From positions 2,604,001 to 2,668,000 of the forward strand of contig NZ_CP068082.1 in NCBI RefSeq assembly GCF_016724845.1: DNA of 64,000 nucleotides, given 5' to 3'. The DNA comes from Sphingobacterium spiritivorum (GTDB taxonomy: Bacteria; Bacteroidota; Bacteroidia; Sphingobacteriales; Sphingobacteriaceae). Position numbers and translations under genes: made by a program. Position 1 is the first letter of the stretch, and every line of letters starts with the position of its first letter. Shown piece after piece: positions 53,387-61,281 of this stretch. The notes beneath the pieces were generated by a model. That model made no database searches. It saw nothing but the letters and a program-made list of their open reading frames with translations, and was not told the origin of the DNA.

Positions 53387-54610
53387 TTACCATTTATAGC
53401 TTACGGAAACCCCGGGAGCGAAAATGTTAGTTTTATAGGTTCCGGATAAATGACTCTCCAAATTATTTGCTTCTCTCGGCATAATACGTTGATAAGCAAA
53501 AGAACCTGTTACATCAAATTTCTTAGAGGGATGAAATGTGAATCCTCCTGAGATCAGGTAGCGGGTGTTGTCAGGTGTCTCCGGATATACATAATTTGCC
53601 TGTACAGGGGTCGCCATATAACCACCACCTACACGTAACTGCAATTTTTCAGATGCCAGATACTCAAGTCCTGCTTTGACAGAACCTGCATTTACATAAT
53701 TTTTGGCTGAACGGGTATCCTGCAAAGCAGCAGTATTCTCTTTATAATCGAAATTAAGCTCTTTGTAGATCGAATAACCAATTAATGTACCGTCTACAGC
53801 CACTTTGACTTTTTCAGACAACGGGAATGCTATACCCAGCGCAAAAGTTGAAGGAAGCGGTAGTTCAGAAGTAAACGTATTGCCTGCAGGGAATGAACTT
53901 CTTACAGATTCAGGTACATCAAACAGCGCGTCTCCGTCTTTTAATTTGGTAACGACTTTAGAGCGGTAACTCAGAGAGATCGCAAAATCATCTTCAAGGT
54001 TGTAATGTACACCTACATTATATCCTGTGCCTGAGCCTGTCCCTTTCAGGGTAGCTAATCCCGGTCTTCCGTCAGGAAAGAATACAGGAACGGAGTTTTC
54101 CAAATCCACACTTCCGATGTTGTATACAAATCCCCCTCCGATACTGAAGTTGTCGGTCAGTTTAAAACTTAAAGTAGGCTGTATATAAATTGCTCTTAAT
54201 GAAAGGCTGACAAGACTGAATCTTCCCGCCCATTCTGTACCCCAGTCTACACCACCTCCGTAGGGAGTATATACACCGATACCGGCTTTCCACCATGAGT
54301 TTTTAGGACCGAATGCTGCAAAAAGCGAAAAAGGAGGTGATATCTGAGACTTGGTGTGATTGACAACCGAACTCCCGGATTCGCGGAAAGCAGATTTATA
54401 CATGACCGCATTTCCGGCTACCATTACTGCATTATGATCCATTTTAGCCAATGCTCCAGGACTGTAAAAGATGGAGGCTTCATCAATAAAATAAGCCGAA
54501 CCAGCTCCACCCATACCGACAGATTTTGGACTTTGTAGGTTTACCTGAGATCCCTGTGCCCATAGTAAGGAAGGGGAAGCACAGAGCAAAGCGAATAATA
54601 ATTTCTTCAT
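53387..54610 (-). CDS. FadL/OmpP1 family outer-membrane transport protein
   Basis: 407 residues with a signal peptide (about 1-19, cleavage after LWAQ) and a 14-strand-type barrel. The FadL N-terminal hatch reads SVGMGGAGSAYFIDEASIFYSPGALAKM, with the conserved AxxA/NPA-like pattern (shown in part). Strands such as SIGGGFVYNIGSVDLEN, FAISLSYRSKVVTKL and the last strand PGVSVSYKW complete it. The family imports long-chain fatty acids or other hydrophobic compounds by lateral diffusion. A 14-base match to the MarR operator of the fad operon lies in its promoter region at 54638-54651. First gene of an operon with the SGNH hydrolase. Confidence 0.92.
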   Translation of the reverse strand: MKKLLFALLCASPSLLWAQGSQVNLQSPKSVGMGGAGSAYFIDEASIFYSPGALAKMDHNAVMVAGNAVMYKSAFRESGSSVVNHTKSQISPPFSLFAAFGPKNSWWKAGIGVYTPYGGGVDWGTEWAGRFSLVSLSLRAIYIQPTLSFKLTDNFSIGGGFVYNIGSVDLENSVPVFFPDGRPGLATLKGTGSGTGYNVGVHYNLEDDFAISLSYRSKVVTKLKDGDALFDVPESVRSSFPAGNTFTSELPLPSTFALGIAFPLSEKVKVAVDGTLIGYSIYKELNFDYKENTAALQDTRSAKNYVNAGSVKAGLEYLASEKLQLRVGGGYMATPVQANYVYPETPDNTRYLISGGFTFHPSKKFDVTGSFAYQRIMPREANNLESHLSGTYKTNIFAPGVSVSYKW

Positions 54611-54637
54611 ACCTGTATAATTTGGTTAGTACTTTTC

Positions 54638-54651
54638 CTTGCATAGTAAAA
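54638..54651. promoter_or_regulatory. Putative MarR-type site in the fadL promoter
   Basis: CTTGCATAGTAAAA matches 13 of 14 bases of CTTGCATAGCAAAA (4540-4553) in the marR-fadNAE operator. It sits 28 bases before the fadL ATG, just downstream of a weak -7 box (TAGCATTG on the minus strand, 54655-54662). Confidence 0.5.
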
Positions 54652-54773
54652 ATACAATGCTAACATAATAAATTTTTGGCGAAAAATAATAAATCTTGTG
54701 TAATATTTTTATTGGTTGTATCTTTAGTACTATTAAATAAAGCGTATCAAATAATATACTAAGACAATAATTT

Positions 54774-55274
54774 ATGGCTACAATTACATTCAAAGGAAGT
54801 GATGTGCATACACAAGGTGACCTTCCGAAAGTAGGCTCACAAGCTCCTGATTTTAAATTGACCGCAGGAGATCTTTCTGATAAGTCACTGACTGATTTTA
54901 AAGGAAAAAGAGTTGTGTTAAACATCTTTCCAAGCATTGATACTGGTACCTGTGCTGCTTCAGTCCGTGCTTTTAATAAAGCGGCAGCGGATCTGGATAA
55001 TACGACCGTATTGTGTATCTCCAGAGATTTACCTTTTGCACAGGGGCGTTTCTGTGCTGCAGAAGGAATCAGTAATGTTCTGACGCTTTCGGAATACAAA
55101 GATTCTTCGTTTTCTGATGCTTATCAGTTGAGACTTACGGACGGACCTTTAGTAGGATTATTGAGCCGTGTGGTGATTGTACTGGATGAAGAAGGGAAGG
55201 TCGTGTATGAAGAGCAAGTTTCCGAAATTGTAAACGAACCTGATTATGATGCTGCTTTGGCAACATTAAAATAA
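54774..55274 (+). CDS. tpx: Thiol peroxidase (Tpx-type peroxiredoxin)
   Basis: 166 residues, the usual Tpx length (165-168). It reduces H2O2 and alkyl hydroperoxides using thioredoxin. The peroxidatic cysteine is Cys60 in PSIDTGTCAASVRAF, and the resolving cysteine is Cys94 in AQGRFCAAEG, the characteristic Tpx spacing. The N-terminal AxITFKGSDVHTQGDLP stretch is typical. It is transcribed divergently from fadL; the 163-base gap holds the fadL promoter. A terminator follows and it converges with metZ. Confidence 0.96.
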   Translation: MATITFKGSDVHTQGDLPKVGSQAPDFKLTAGDLSDKSLTDFKGKRVVLNIFPSIDTGTCAASVRAFNKAAADLDNTTVLCISRDLPFAQGRFCAAEGISNVLTLSEYKDSSFSDAYQLRLTDGPLVGLLSRVVIVLDEEGKVVYEEQVSEIVNEPDYDAALATLK

Positions 55275-55286
55275 ACAGATCCTATA

Positions 55287-55322
55287 ATATAAGAAAGGCC
55301 GCAAATACGGTCTTTCTTATAT
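55287..55322. terminator. Bidirectional terminator between tpx and metZ
   Basis: ATATAAGAAAGGCCG (55287-55301) pairs with 55308-55322 with one G-T pair. A/T runs are part of the stem, so it works in both directions. Confidence 0.75.
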
Positions 55323-56494
55323 TATTTGGTTTTATCTAATGCCTGCAGGATATCTCCGATGATATCCTCTTTGTCTTCAAGACCTACCGACAGGCGTATG
55401 CTTCCCGGCCGGATTCCAAGATTGAGTCTTTCTTCTTCCGTTAGTTTGGAATGCGTCGTTGACGCCGGATGTGTAGCAATAGAACGTGAATCTCCAAGAT
55501 TGGAAGTGTACAAAATCATTTCCAGCTGATCCACAAAAGCTTTTGCTCTTTCGAAGCCGCCTTTTACGACAAATGTCACAATCCCACCTCCGGCTTTCAT
55601 CTGTTTCTTCGCCAGTTCATATTGTGGATGAGAAGGAAGAAAAGGATATTTTACATCTTCTATTTCCGCATGATGCTCCAGAGCTTCTGCCAATGCCAGT
55701 GCATTGCTGCTGTGTCTGTCCATACGTAGTCCAAGGGTATCCAGACTTTTGGAAATGACCCATGCATTAAATGGTGATAATGCAGGGCCGGTATGACGAA
55801 TGAAGAACATCAATTTATCAATCAGTTCCTGCTTACCGACCACAATTCCTCCAAGAACACGCCCCTGACCGTCCATATATTTGGTTGCAGAGTGAATGAC
55901 CAGATCGAAACCGTATAAAATTGGCTTTTGAAGATAAGGTGTTGCAAAACAGTTGTCTATTGACAAAATGATATTCGGATATTTTTCCTTGAATTTGCCC
56001 AACCATTCCAGATCAACCAATTCCAGACCCGGATTGGAAGGAGATTCCAGAAAGAGAATCTTGGTGTTAGGTTGTATTGCTTTTTCCCATTCTTCCGGAT
56101 GAGCAGCATCAACGTATGTGGTCGTTACTCCCCATTTCGGAAACAGTTGGGTAAATAATTGATGTGTAGAACCGAATATCGCACGGGACGAAACAATATG
56201 ATCTCCGCTTTCTATAATGCCTGCAAAGGAAGCAAAGACGGCAGCCATTCCGGAGGAAAAAGCCAGACCTGCTTCAGCCTGTTCCATAATGCAGACTTTA
56301 TTGATCAGTTCGGTAGTATTAGGATTGGCATATCTGGAATACACCATTCCTTGTTCTTCCTCTGCAAAGATAGCTCTGCCTTGCTCTGCACTATCAAAAA
56401 TGAAACTTGAGGTTAAGTATAAAGGAACCGAATGCTCACGTTGTGCTGAACGATCGGCTTGTTCGCGTATGATTTTAGATTGATCTTTATTCAT
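55322..56494 (-). CDS. metZ: O-succinylhomoserine sulfhydrylase-like trans-sulfuration enzyme
   Basis: 390 residues, a PLP enzyme of the Cys/Met metabolism family. The PLP Lys is Lys205 in HSATKYMDGQGRVLGG; YSRYANPNTTELINKV and AGLAFSSGMAAVFASF are the phosphate-binding and substrate-loop regions. STxS-like SRAIFGSTHQLFTQLFPKWGV and ESPSNPGLELVDL match MetZ more closely than cystathionine gamma-synthase. It would add sulfide to an activated homoserine in methionine synthesis. The choice between MetZ and MetB cannot be settled from the sequence alone. The nearest methionine gene context is absent; it stands alone with a promoter at 56512-56519. Confidence 0.88.
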   Translation of the reverse strand: MNKDQSKIIREQADRSAQREHSVPLYLTSSFIFDSAEQGRAIFAEEEQGMVYSRYANPNTTELINKVCIMEQAEAGLAFSSGMAAVFASFAGIIESGDHIVSSRAIFGSTHQLFTQLFPKWGVTTTYVDAAHPEEWEKAIQPNTKILFLESPSNPGLELVDLEWLGKFKEKYPNIILSIDNCFATPYLQKPILYGFDLVIHSATKYMDGQGRVLGGIVVGKQELIDKLMFFIRHTGPALSPFNAWVISKSLDTLGLRMDRHSSNALALAEALEHHAEIEDVKYPFLPSHPQYELAKKQMKAGGGIVTFVVKGGFERAKAFVDQLEMILYTSNLGDSRSIATHPASTTHSKLTEEERLNLGIRPGSIRLSVGLEDKEDIIGDILQALDKTK

Positions 56495-56511
56495 GATGCT
56501 TCAAATGTACA

Positions 56512-56519
56512 TAATTGTT
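56512..56519 (-). promoter_or_regulatory. -7 promoter box for metZ
   Basis: TACATTTG on the minus strand, 17 bases before the ATG. The leader is therefore only about 10-12 bases, which leaves no room for a riboswitch. Confidence 0.55.
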
Positions 56520-56654
56520 TTTTTTATATTCTACTTGAATGGTAGATTTATTATTTTTTTAGCACCACAGGACATTACTCCTGATGCTGAGGGGATTGGT
56601 CGGAATAGCGCTCGTTTGTAAAAAGATTGAAACCGATTGAAAATAAAAATAATC

Positions 56655-56677
56655 TTATTTAGAATAATTATAAATAA
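56655..56677. promoter_or_regulatory. Palindromic operator candidate before the siderophore-interacting gene
   Basis: TTATTTA (56655-56661) and TAAATAA (56671-56677), perfect inverted arms around a 9-base AT-rich centre, ending 5 bases before the -7 box. It is AT-rich like Fur-type boxes, but it does not match the classical Fur consensus closely. Confidence 0.4.
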
Positions 56678-56682
56678 TGTGC

Positions 56683-56690
56683 TACTTTTG
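56683..56690 (+). promoter_or_regulatory. -7 promoter box for the siderophore-interacting gene
   Basis: TACTTTTG (consensus TAnnTTTG), 17 bases before the ATG at 56708. Confidence 0.55.
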
Positions 56691-56707
56691 ATTAAAACAA
56701 TAAATTT

Positions 56708-57541
56708 ATGGCAGCTAAGACAAAAAGTAAATCAGGTCAGTTTGAAGCCAGAGTAGTCGAAAAGATCTATTTGACTCCACATCTGATCCGGATTATTTTA
56801 ACATCAGAAGATGTTCCTTTATATGCAGATGCGACAATAGGCGTTAATAACAAAATCTTAATTCCTCCTGTAGGAGTCGATGAGATCCATTTTCCGACAT
56901 TTGATTTTGAGGCCGGAAAGTGGTTGTATCCCGCTCCTGAAGTAGCTCCGGTTGTACGAACGTATACCCACCGGGCAATTGATGTGGAAAAGAAACAACT
57001 GATGATCGATTTTGTAGCACATGGAGAAAGCGGTCCCGCGTCCAGATGGGCTATTCACGCCAAAGAGGGGGATTTGATGGGTATTATGATGCACATGGAT
57101 CCTTCTGTTCTTTACGCAGAGGCAGACTGGTATTTTCTGATCGGAGACGCAACGGCTATTCCGGTTATATCTGCTATTCTGGAAGACCTGCCTGCTAACG
57201 CACATGCGGAAGTACTCCTGGAAGTACATGGCAAAGAAGATGAAATCGAACCGGAGACTAATGCCTCATACCGTATCCAATGGCTACACAATAAAAATCC
57301 CGAAAAGAGCAGTGAGCTGGCCTCCTTTGCAAGAAATATTGAAATACCGCAGGATGTGCGCAAATTCGCTTATGTTGCAACGGAATATCGTACCGTAAAA
57401 GAGCTGCGTAATTATTTCCGAAAAGAACTGGAATGGACCAAAGATGAACTGTATGCGTATTCCTACTGGAAAGCAGGGCAGACGGAAGACGGGTCTGCCG
57501 CAGACCGACATGAGGAAAGCTACGGTAAGCAATCCGATTAA
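56708..57541 (+). CDS. Siderophore-interacting protein (SIP, ferric-chelate reductase family)
   Basis: 277 residues. The N-terminal FAD-binding domain (about 15-130) carries the flavin motif RTYTHRAID and later GPASRWAIHAKEGD. The C-terminal SIP NAD(P)H domain (about 140-265) has WYFLIGDATAIPVISAIL, EVLLEVHGKEDEIE and the terminal YAYSYWKAGQTEDG. Family members reduce ferric siderophores in the cytoplasm to release iron. No siderophore synthesis or receptor gene is next to it. It lies between metZ and katA, has its own promoter with a palindrome, and ends in a strong terminator. Confidence 0.9.
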   Translation: MAAKTKSKSGQFEARVVEKIYLTPHLIRIILTSEDVPLYADATIGVNNKILIPPVGVDEIHFPTFDFEAGKWLYPAPEVAPVVRTYTHRAIDVEKKQLMIDFVAHGESGPASRWAIHAKEGDLMGIMMHMDPSVLYAEADWYFLIGDATAIPVISAILEDLPANAHAEVLLEVHGKEDEIEPETNASYRIQWLHNKNPEKSSELASFARNIEIPQDVRKFAYVATEYRTVKELRNYFRKELEWTKDELYAYSYWKAGQTEDGSAADRHEESYGKQSD

Positions 57542-57550
57542 TATAAAACA

Positions 57551-57586
57551 AAAGGCCCGGATTTCAAAGAAATCCGGGCCTTTTTC
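57551..57586 (+). terminator. Terminator after the siderophore-interacting gene
   Basis: Perfect 14-bp stem (AAAGGCCCGGATTT, 57551-57564, with 57570-57583) followed by TT. It also serves the convergent katA from the opposite side. Confidence 0.88.
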
Positions 57587-57614
57587 AATTGCATGCTATT
57601 GAGATTTGCTGCTG

Positions 57615-59111
57615 TTATTTCTGTAGCATATGTTTACTCAATTCGGCCATATCTAAGCCCAATCCCTGTGCGACTCCTATACCCAGATTGATATCTGCTC
57701 TGAACCAATGACACAATTGACGGTTGATGATTTCCATCTTTTTAGGTCCGTCAATACCTGACATTGCACCCACAATATTATTGATCAGATGCTGTTTCTG
57801 TTCAGCATCTAACAGTCTGTAAAGATCTCCCGGTTGTGTATAATGATCGTCTTCACCAGGAGCATTACGATCATAATGATCACCTATAGTACTGTCTAAC
57901 TGGATTGCAGGTTCTTTATAGCTTTGATCTTCATAGTGACCGTCAAAACTATTCGGGTAATAATTCGGGTCTGATCCACTGTTTCCATTGACAGTCATAA
58001 GACCATCTCTTTGATAGTTTGTCACCATAAAAGGACATCTGTTTACCGGAATTTGTTCGTAGTTTCCTCCCAGGCGATAACGTTGAGCATCCGGATAGGA
58101 CAGGATTCGTCCCTGAAGCATTTTATCCGGCGAAAAGCTGATACCGTCAACCACATGTGCCGGAGCAAAAGCAGCTTGTTCCACATGAGCAAAATAGTTG
58201 TCAGGATTTTCATTTAATTCCATTACACCGACTTCTATAAGCGGATATTCTTTCTGAGACCATACTTTTGTCAGATCAAAAGGATTCCATCGGAATGTTT
58301 TGGTTTGCTCTACAGTCATGACCTGTATATATAATTTCCATTTTGGGAAGTTACCGCTGTCTATCGCTTCCACCAGATCGCGCTGTGCATAGTCTGGATC
58401 TTCACGTCTCATGTCAGCGGCTTCAGCATCGGTGAGATTCTTGATACCTTGCTCCGTACGGAAATGATATTTTACATAAACCAATTCATTATTAGCATTG
58501 ATCATTGAGAAAGTGTGACTTCCAAACCCGTGCATATGACGGTATCCGTAAGGTGTTCCTCTATCTGACATCAAAATAGTAACCTGATGTAAAGATTCCG
58601 GATTTAAGGACCAAAAATCCCACATCATTGTCGGAGATTTACAGTTGGTATATGGATCACGTTTTTGTGTATGGATAAAGTCAGGGAATTTTTTTGCATC
58701 CTTTACAAAGAATACAGGAGTATTGTTACCTACTAAATCATAATTTCCGTCTTCTGTATAGAATTTAACCGCAAACCCACGGGGATCACGTTCAGAATCA
58801 GCAGATCCTTTCTCGCCCCCAACTGTAGAAAAGCGAATAAATAATCTCGTCTGTTTACCGACCTCATTCAAAAATTTTGCACGTGTATATTGCGTAATAT
58901 CATTGGTCACGGTAAATGTTCCATAAGCACCCGAACCTTTGGCGTGCACAATTCTTTCTGGTATGCGCTCTCTGTTAAAATGCGCCAATTTCTCATGCAG
59001 AAAGTAATCCTGCAATAAAACAGGACCCCGGGGGCCGGCTGTCATCGTGTCTTCATAATTTACTACAGGAGCACCGGATGCAGTTGTAATTTTCTTTTTA
59101 TTTTCTTCCAT
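57615..59111 (-). CDS. katA: Catalase (monofunctional haem, clade 3)
   Basis: 498 residues, small-subunit catalase length. It decomposes hydrogen peroxide. The distal His is His56 in [12 protein letters not shown], Asn is in [10 protein letters not shown], and the haem-ligand Tyr lies in [15 protein letters not shown]. The [27 protein letters not shown] region (in part) is strongly conserved in clade 3 enzymes, many of which bind NADPH. A promoter box lies at 59152-59159, with an inverted repeat over the -33 area at 59176-59204, suggesting peroxide-responsive control. Monocistronic. Confidence 0.96.
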   Translation of the reverse strand: MEENKKKITTASGAPVVNYEDTMTAGPRGPVLLQDYFLHEKLAHFNRERIPERIVHAKGSGAYGTFTVTNDITQYTRAKFLNEVGKQTRLFIRFSTVGGEKGSADSERDPRGFAVKFYTEDGNYDLVGNNTPVFFVKDAKKFPDFIHTQKRDPYTNCKSPTMMWDFWSLNPESLHQVTILMSDRGTPYGYRHMHGFGSHTFSMINANNELVYVKYHFRTEQGIKNLTDAEAADMRREDPDYAQRDLVEAIDSGNFPKWKLYIQVMTVEQTKTFRWNPFDLTKVWSQKEYPLIEVGVMELNENPDNYFAHVEQAAFAPAHVVDGISFSPDKMLQGRILSYPDAQRYRLGGNYEQIPVNRCPFMVTNYQRDGLMTVNGNSGSDPNYYPNSFDGHYEDQSYKEPAIQLDSTIGDHYDRNAPGEDDHYTQPGDLYRLLDAEQKQHLINNIVGAMSGIDGPKKMEIINRQLCHWFRADINLGIGVAQGLGLDMAELSKHMLQK

Positions 59112-59151
59112 AACCTTAATTATTATACATTTCTCTCTTTAGTTTACTCTT

Positions 59152-59159
59152 CAAAAGTA
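59152..59159 (-). promoter_or_regulatory. -7 promoter box for katA
   Basis: TACTTTTG on the minus strand (consensus TAnnTTTG), 40 bases before the start codon. Confidence 0.6.
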
Positions 59160-59175
59160 GGAACATCTATTAGAT

Positions 59176-59204
59176 ATAACACATTCTAAAAAATAATGTG
59201 TTAT
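59176..59204. promoter_or_regulatory. Inverted-repeat operator candidate at the katA -33 region
   Basis: ATAACACATT (59176-59185) and AATGTGTTAT (59195-59204) are perfect 10-base arms with a 9-base spacer. They begin 16 bases upstream of the -7 box, overlapping where the -33 element must lie. Confidence 0.55.
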
Positions 59205-59303
59205 AAATAAATTCTATATAAATAATCGAAGTATATATATTATATTTATATATTTTTTCTCCAAAAAAACTGTATTTTACGGTTTTGTTTTACTTACTAC
59301 CAG

Positions 59304-61184
59304 ATGAAGTTTACCAACCTAATAGGGGCATTGTTGTTGCCCGCATGTTTAATTGCACAACAAGAGCCAAAGCCATATGGCGCAATCCCTTCAGAGAGAC
59401 AATTGAAATGGCATGAAATGGAGATGTACAGTTTGATACATTTTACGCCTACCACTTTCCAGAATAAGGAATGGGGATATGGAGATGCACCCACTTCTCT
59501 GTTTAATCCTTCAGATTTCAGTGCCGATCAGATCGCTCAGGCCGCTGCCAGTGCCGGATTCAAAGGACTCATCAGTGTGGCCAAGCATCATGATGGTTTC
59601 TGTCTATGGCCTACTGCCACGACAACATATAGTATAGCTTCTACACCCTGGAAGAACGGGAAAGGAGATATGGTCAAAGAATTTATGAATGCGACACATC
59701 GTGCAGGAATGAAATTTGGAGTATATCTGTCTGCCTGGGATCGTAACGATACCCGCTATGGTACTCCTGCGTATGCTGATGCCTATCGGGATCAACTCCG
59801 TGAATTGATGTCCAATTATGGTGAACTGTTTACCTCATGGCATGATGGGGCAAATGGTGGCGATGGTTATTATGGTGGCAGGAATGAGAAAAGAGTAGTC
59901 GATCGTACTACCTATTATGCCTGGGAAGAAAAAACATGGCCTATCGTACGCAAGCTGCAGCCTATGGCTATGATATTCAGTGATGTAGGTCCGGATATGA
60001 GATGGGTGGGCAATGAACATGGATTTGCAGCAGAAACAAGTTGGGCGACTATTACGCCTAAAAGTCTGGACGGGAAAAAACCTGTACCCGGAGTAGTTGA
60101 TGATAGCAATCTGCCTACCGGAGATCGTGACGGTAAGTACTGGATTCCGGCGGAATGCGATGTGCCTCAGCGACCGGGATGGTTTTATCATGCCGATCAG
60201 AATGACAGAGTCAAGACGCCTAATCAGCTTTTTGAGATTTATCTGAAAAGTGTAGGGCGCGGAGCAAATATGAATTTGGGGCTGGCTCCGATGCCATCCG
60301 GACAGCTTCATGAAAATGATGTACGTTCATTGGCAGCCTTCGGAAAGAAGATAACAGAAACGTTTCGTCAGAACCTGACGCAGGGAGCAAAACTAAAGGC
60401 ATCCAACATAAGAGGAAAAGCTAAGTTGTTTAAACCAGAGAATGTACTGGATAATGACCGTTACAGCTATTGGGCAACAGAGGACAATGTGCATAATCCA
60501 ACTCTGGAGATCGAATTGCAAGGCGAAAAGGAGTTTAATCTGATTCGTCTGCGTGAAAATATTAAATTGGGACAGCGACTGGACAGTGTATTTATTGAAG
60601 TATGGACACAAAATAAATGGACACCACTCGCCAGAGCAACCAGTATCGGGTCTACCCGGCTAATCAAATTAGACAAGCCGGTCAAAGCCGGCAAACTCAG
60701 ATTACATCTGTATGCTCCTGTCGCTCCTGCATTGAGTGATTTTGGATTGTTCAAAGAATTTGATGAACCGTTTACATTATCAGCGGATGCTGTCAAAACG
60801 CTTTCCGCTACTCAGTATTCAGTGGAACCGAAGGCAGGACTGGAAAAAGCTTTTGATGGTAATCCGCACACATTTAGCGTAACTAAAGATGCTGATAAAG
60901 GAATAATATTTGAAGTAAATGCTACCTTATCCGGATTAGGATATCTTCCGAGACAGGATGCCAGTACAGAAGGATTACCGACTAAATATGAGGTCTATGC
61001 AAGTGATAATAAAAAAGACTGGAAACTGATCCTAAGCGGAGAGTTTGCTAATATCAAGGCAAATCCGATTTTGCAGAAGATCTTTTTTGATAAACCGGTA
61101 AACACGAAATATCTTAAATTCATGCCTAAAGAAACGATAGGTAATACATTTTCAGCAGCAGGATTTGAATTGTATACCCCATAA
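59304..61184 (+). CDS. GH29 alpha-L-fucosidase with C-terminal discoidin-like domains
   Basis: 626 residues with a signal peptide (about 1-18, LLPACLIAQ). The GH29 barrel (about 25-345) includes WHEMEMYSLIHFTPTTFQNKEWG (in part), GFKGLISVAKHHDGFCLWPT, and the likely nucleophile Asp181 in FTSWHDGANGGDGYYGG. The acid/base residue cannot be assigned safely by eye. The C-terminal part (about 360-480 and 490-626) resembles F5/8 type C carbohydrate-binding modules (LDNDRYSYWATEDNVHNPTLEIEL, in part). It removes alpha-L-fucose from glycans, and the two added modules suit GH29-B enzymes. A fucosidase of GH95 follows. Confidence 0.9.
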   Translation: MKFTNLIGALLLPACLIAQQEPKPYGAIPSERQLKWHEMEMYSLIHFTPTTFQNKEWGYGDAPTSLFNPSDFSADQIAQAAASAGFKGLISVAKHHDGFCLWPTATTTYSIASTPWKNGKGDMVKEFMNATHRAGMKFGVYLSAWDRNDTRYGTPAYADAYRDQLRELMSNYGELFTSWHDGANGGDGYYGGRNEKRVVDRTTYYAWEEKTWPIVRKLQPMAMIFSDVGPDMRWVGNEHGFAAETSWATITPKSLDGKKPVPGVVDDSNLPTGDRDGKYWIPAECDVPQRPGWFYHADQNDRVKTPNQLFEIYLKSVGRGANMNLGLAPMPSGQLHENDVRSLAAFGKKITETFRQNLTQGAKLKASNIRGKAKLFKPENVLDNDRYSYWATEDNVHNPTLEIELQGEKEFNLIRLRENIKLGQRLDSVFIEVWTQNKWTPLARATSIGSTRLIKLDKPVKAGKLRLHLYAPVAPALSDFGLFKEFDEPFTLSADAVKTLSATQYSVEPKAGLEKAFDGNPHTFSVTKDADKGIIFEVNATLSGLGYLPRQDASTEGLPTKYEVYASDNKKDWKLILSGEFANIKANPILQKIFFDKPVNTKYLKFMPKETIGNTFSAAGFELYTP

Positions 61185-61218
61185 GTTGTACAGGTAGTAT
61201 ACTTACAACAAAAAAATG

Positions 61219-61261
61219 ATACCCTTGCCGATTGCTCACCTTCAGCAATCAGCAAGGGTAT
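61219..61261 (+). terminator. Hairpin between the GH29 and GH95 genes
   Basis: ATACCCTTGCCGATTGCT (61219-61236) pairs with AGCAATCAGCAAGGGTAT (61244-61261) apart from one mismatch. It is followed by TTTG, a weak T-run. It may set different mRNA levels for the two genes. Confidence 0.65.
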
Positions 61262-61281
61262 TTGATAACTATTATATGCTC

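Noticed and set aside
56555..56600. A hairpin upstream of metZ (stem AGCA..CAGGA with TCCTG..TGCT) considered as a SAM riboswitch.
   Set aside because: The metZ promoter box at 56512-56519 lies between the hairpin and the gene, so the hairpin is not in the leader. Its sequence does not fit SAM-I or SAM-II consensus elements either.
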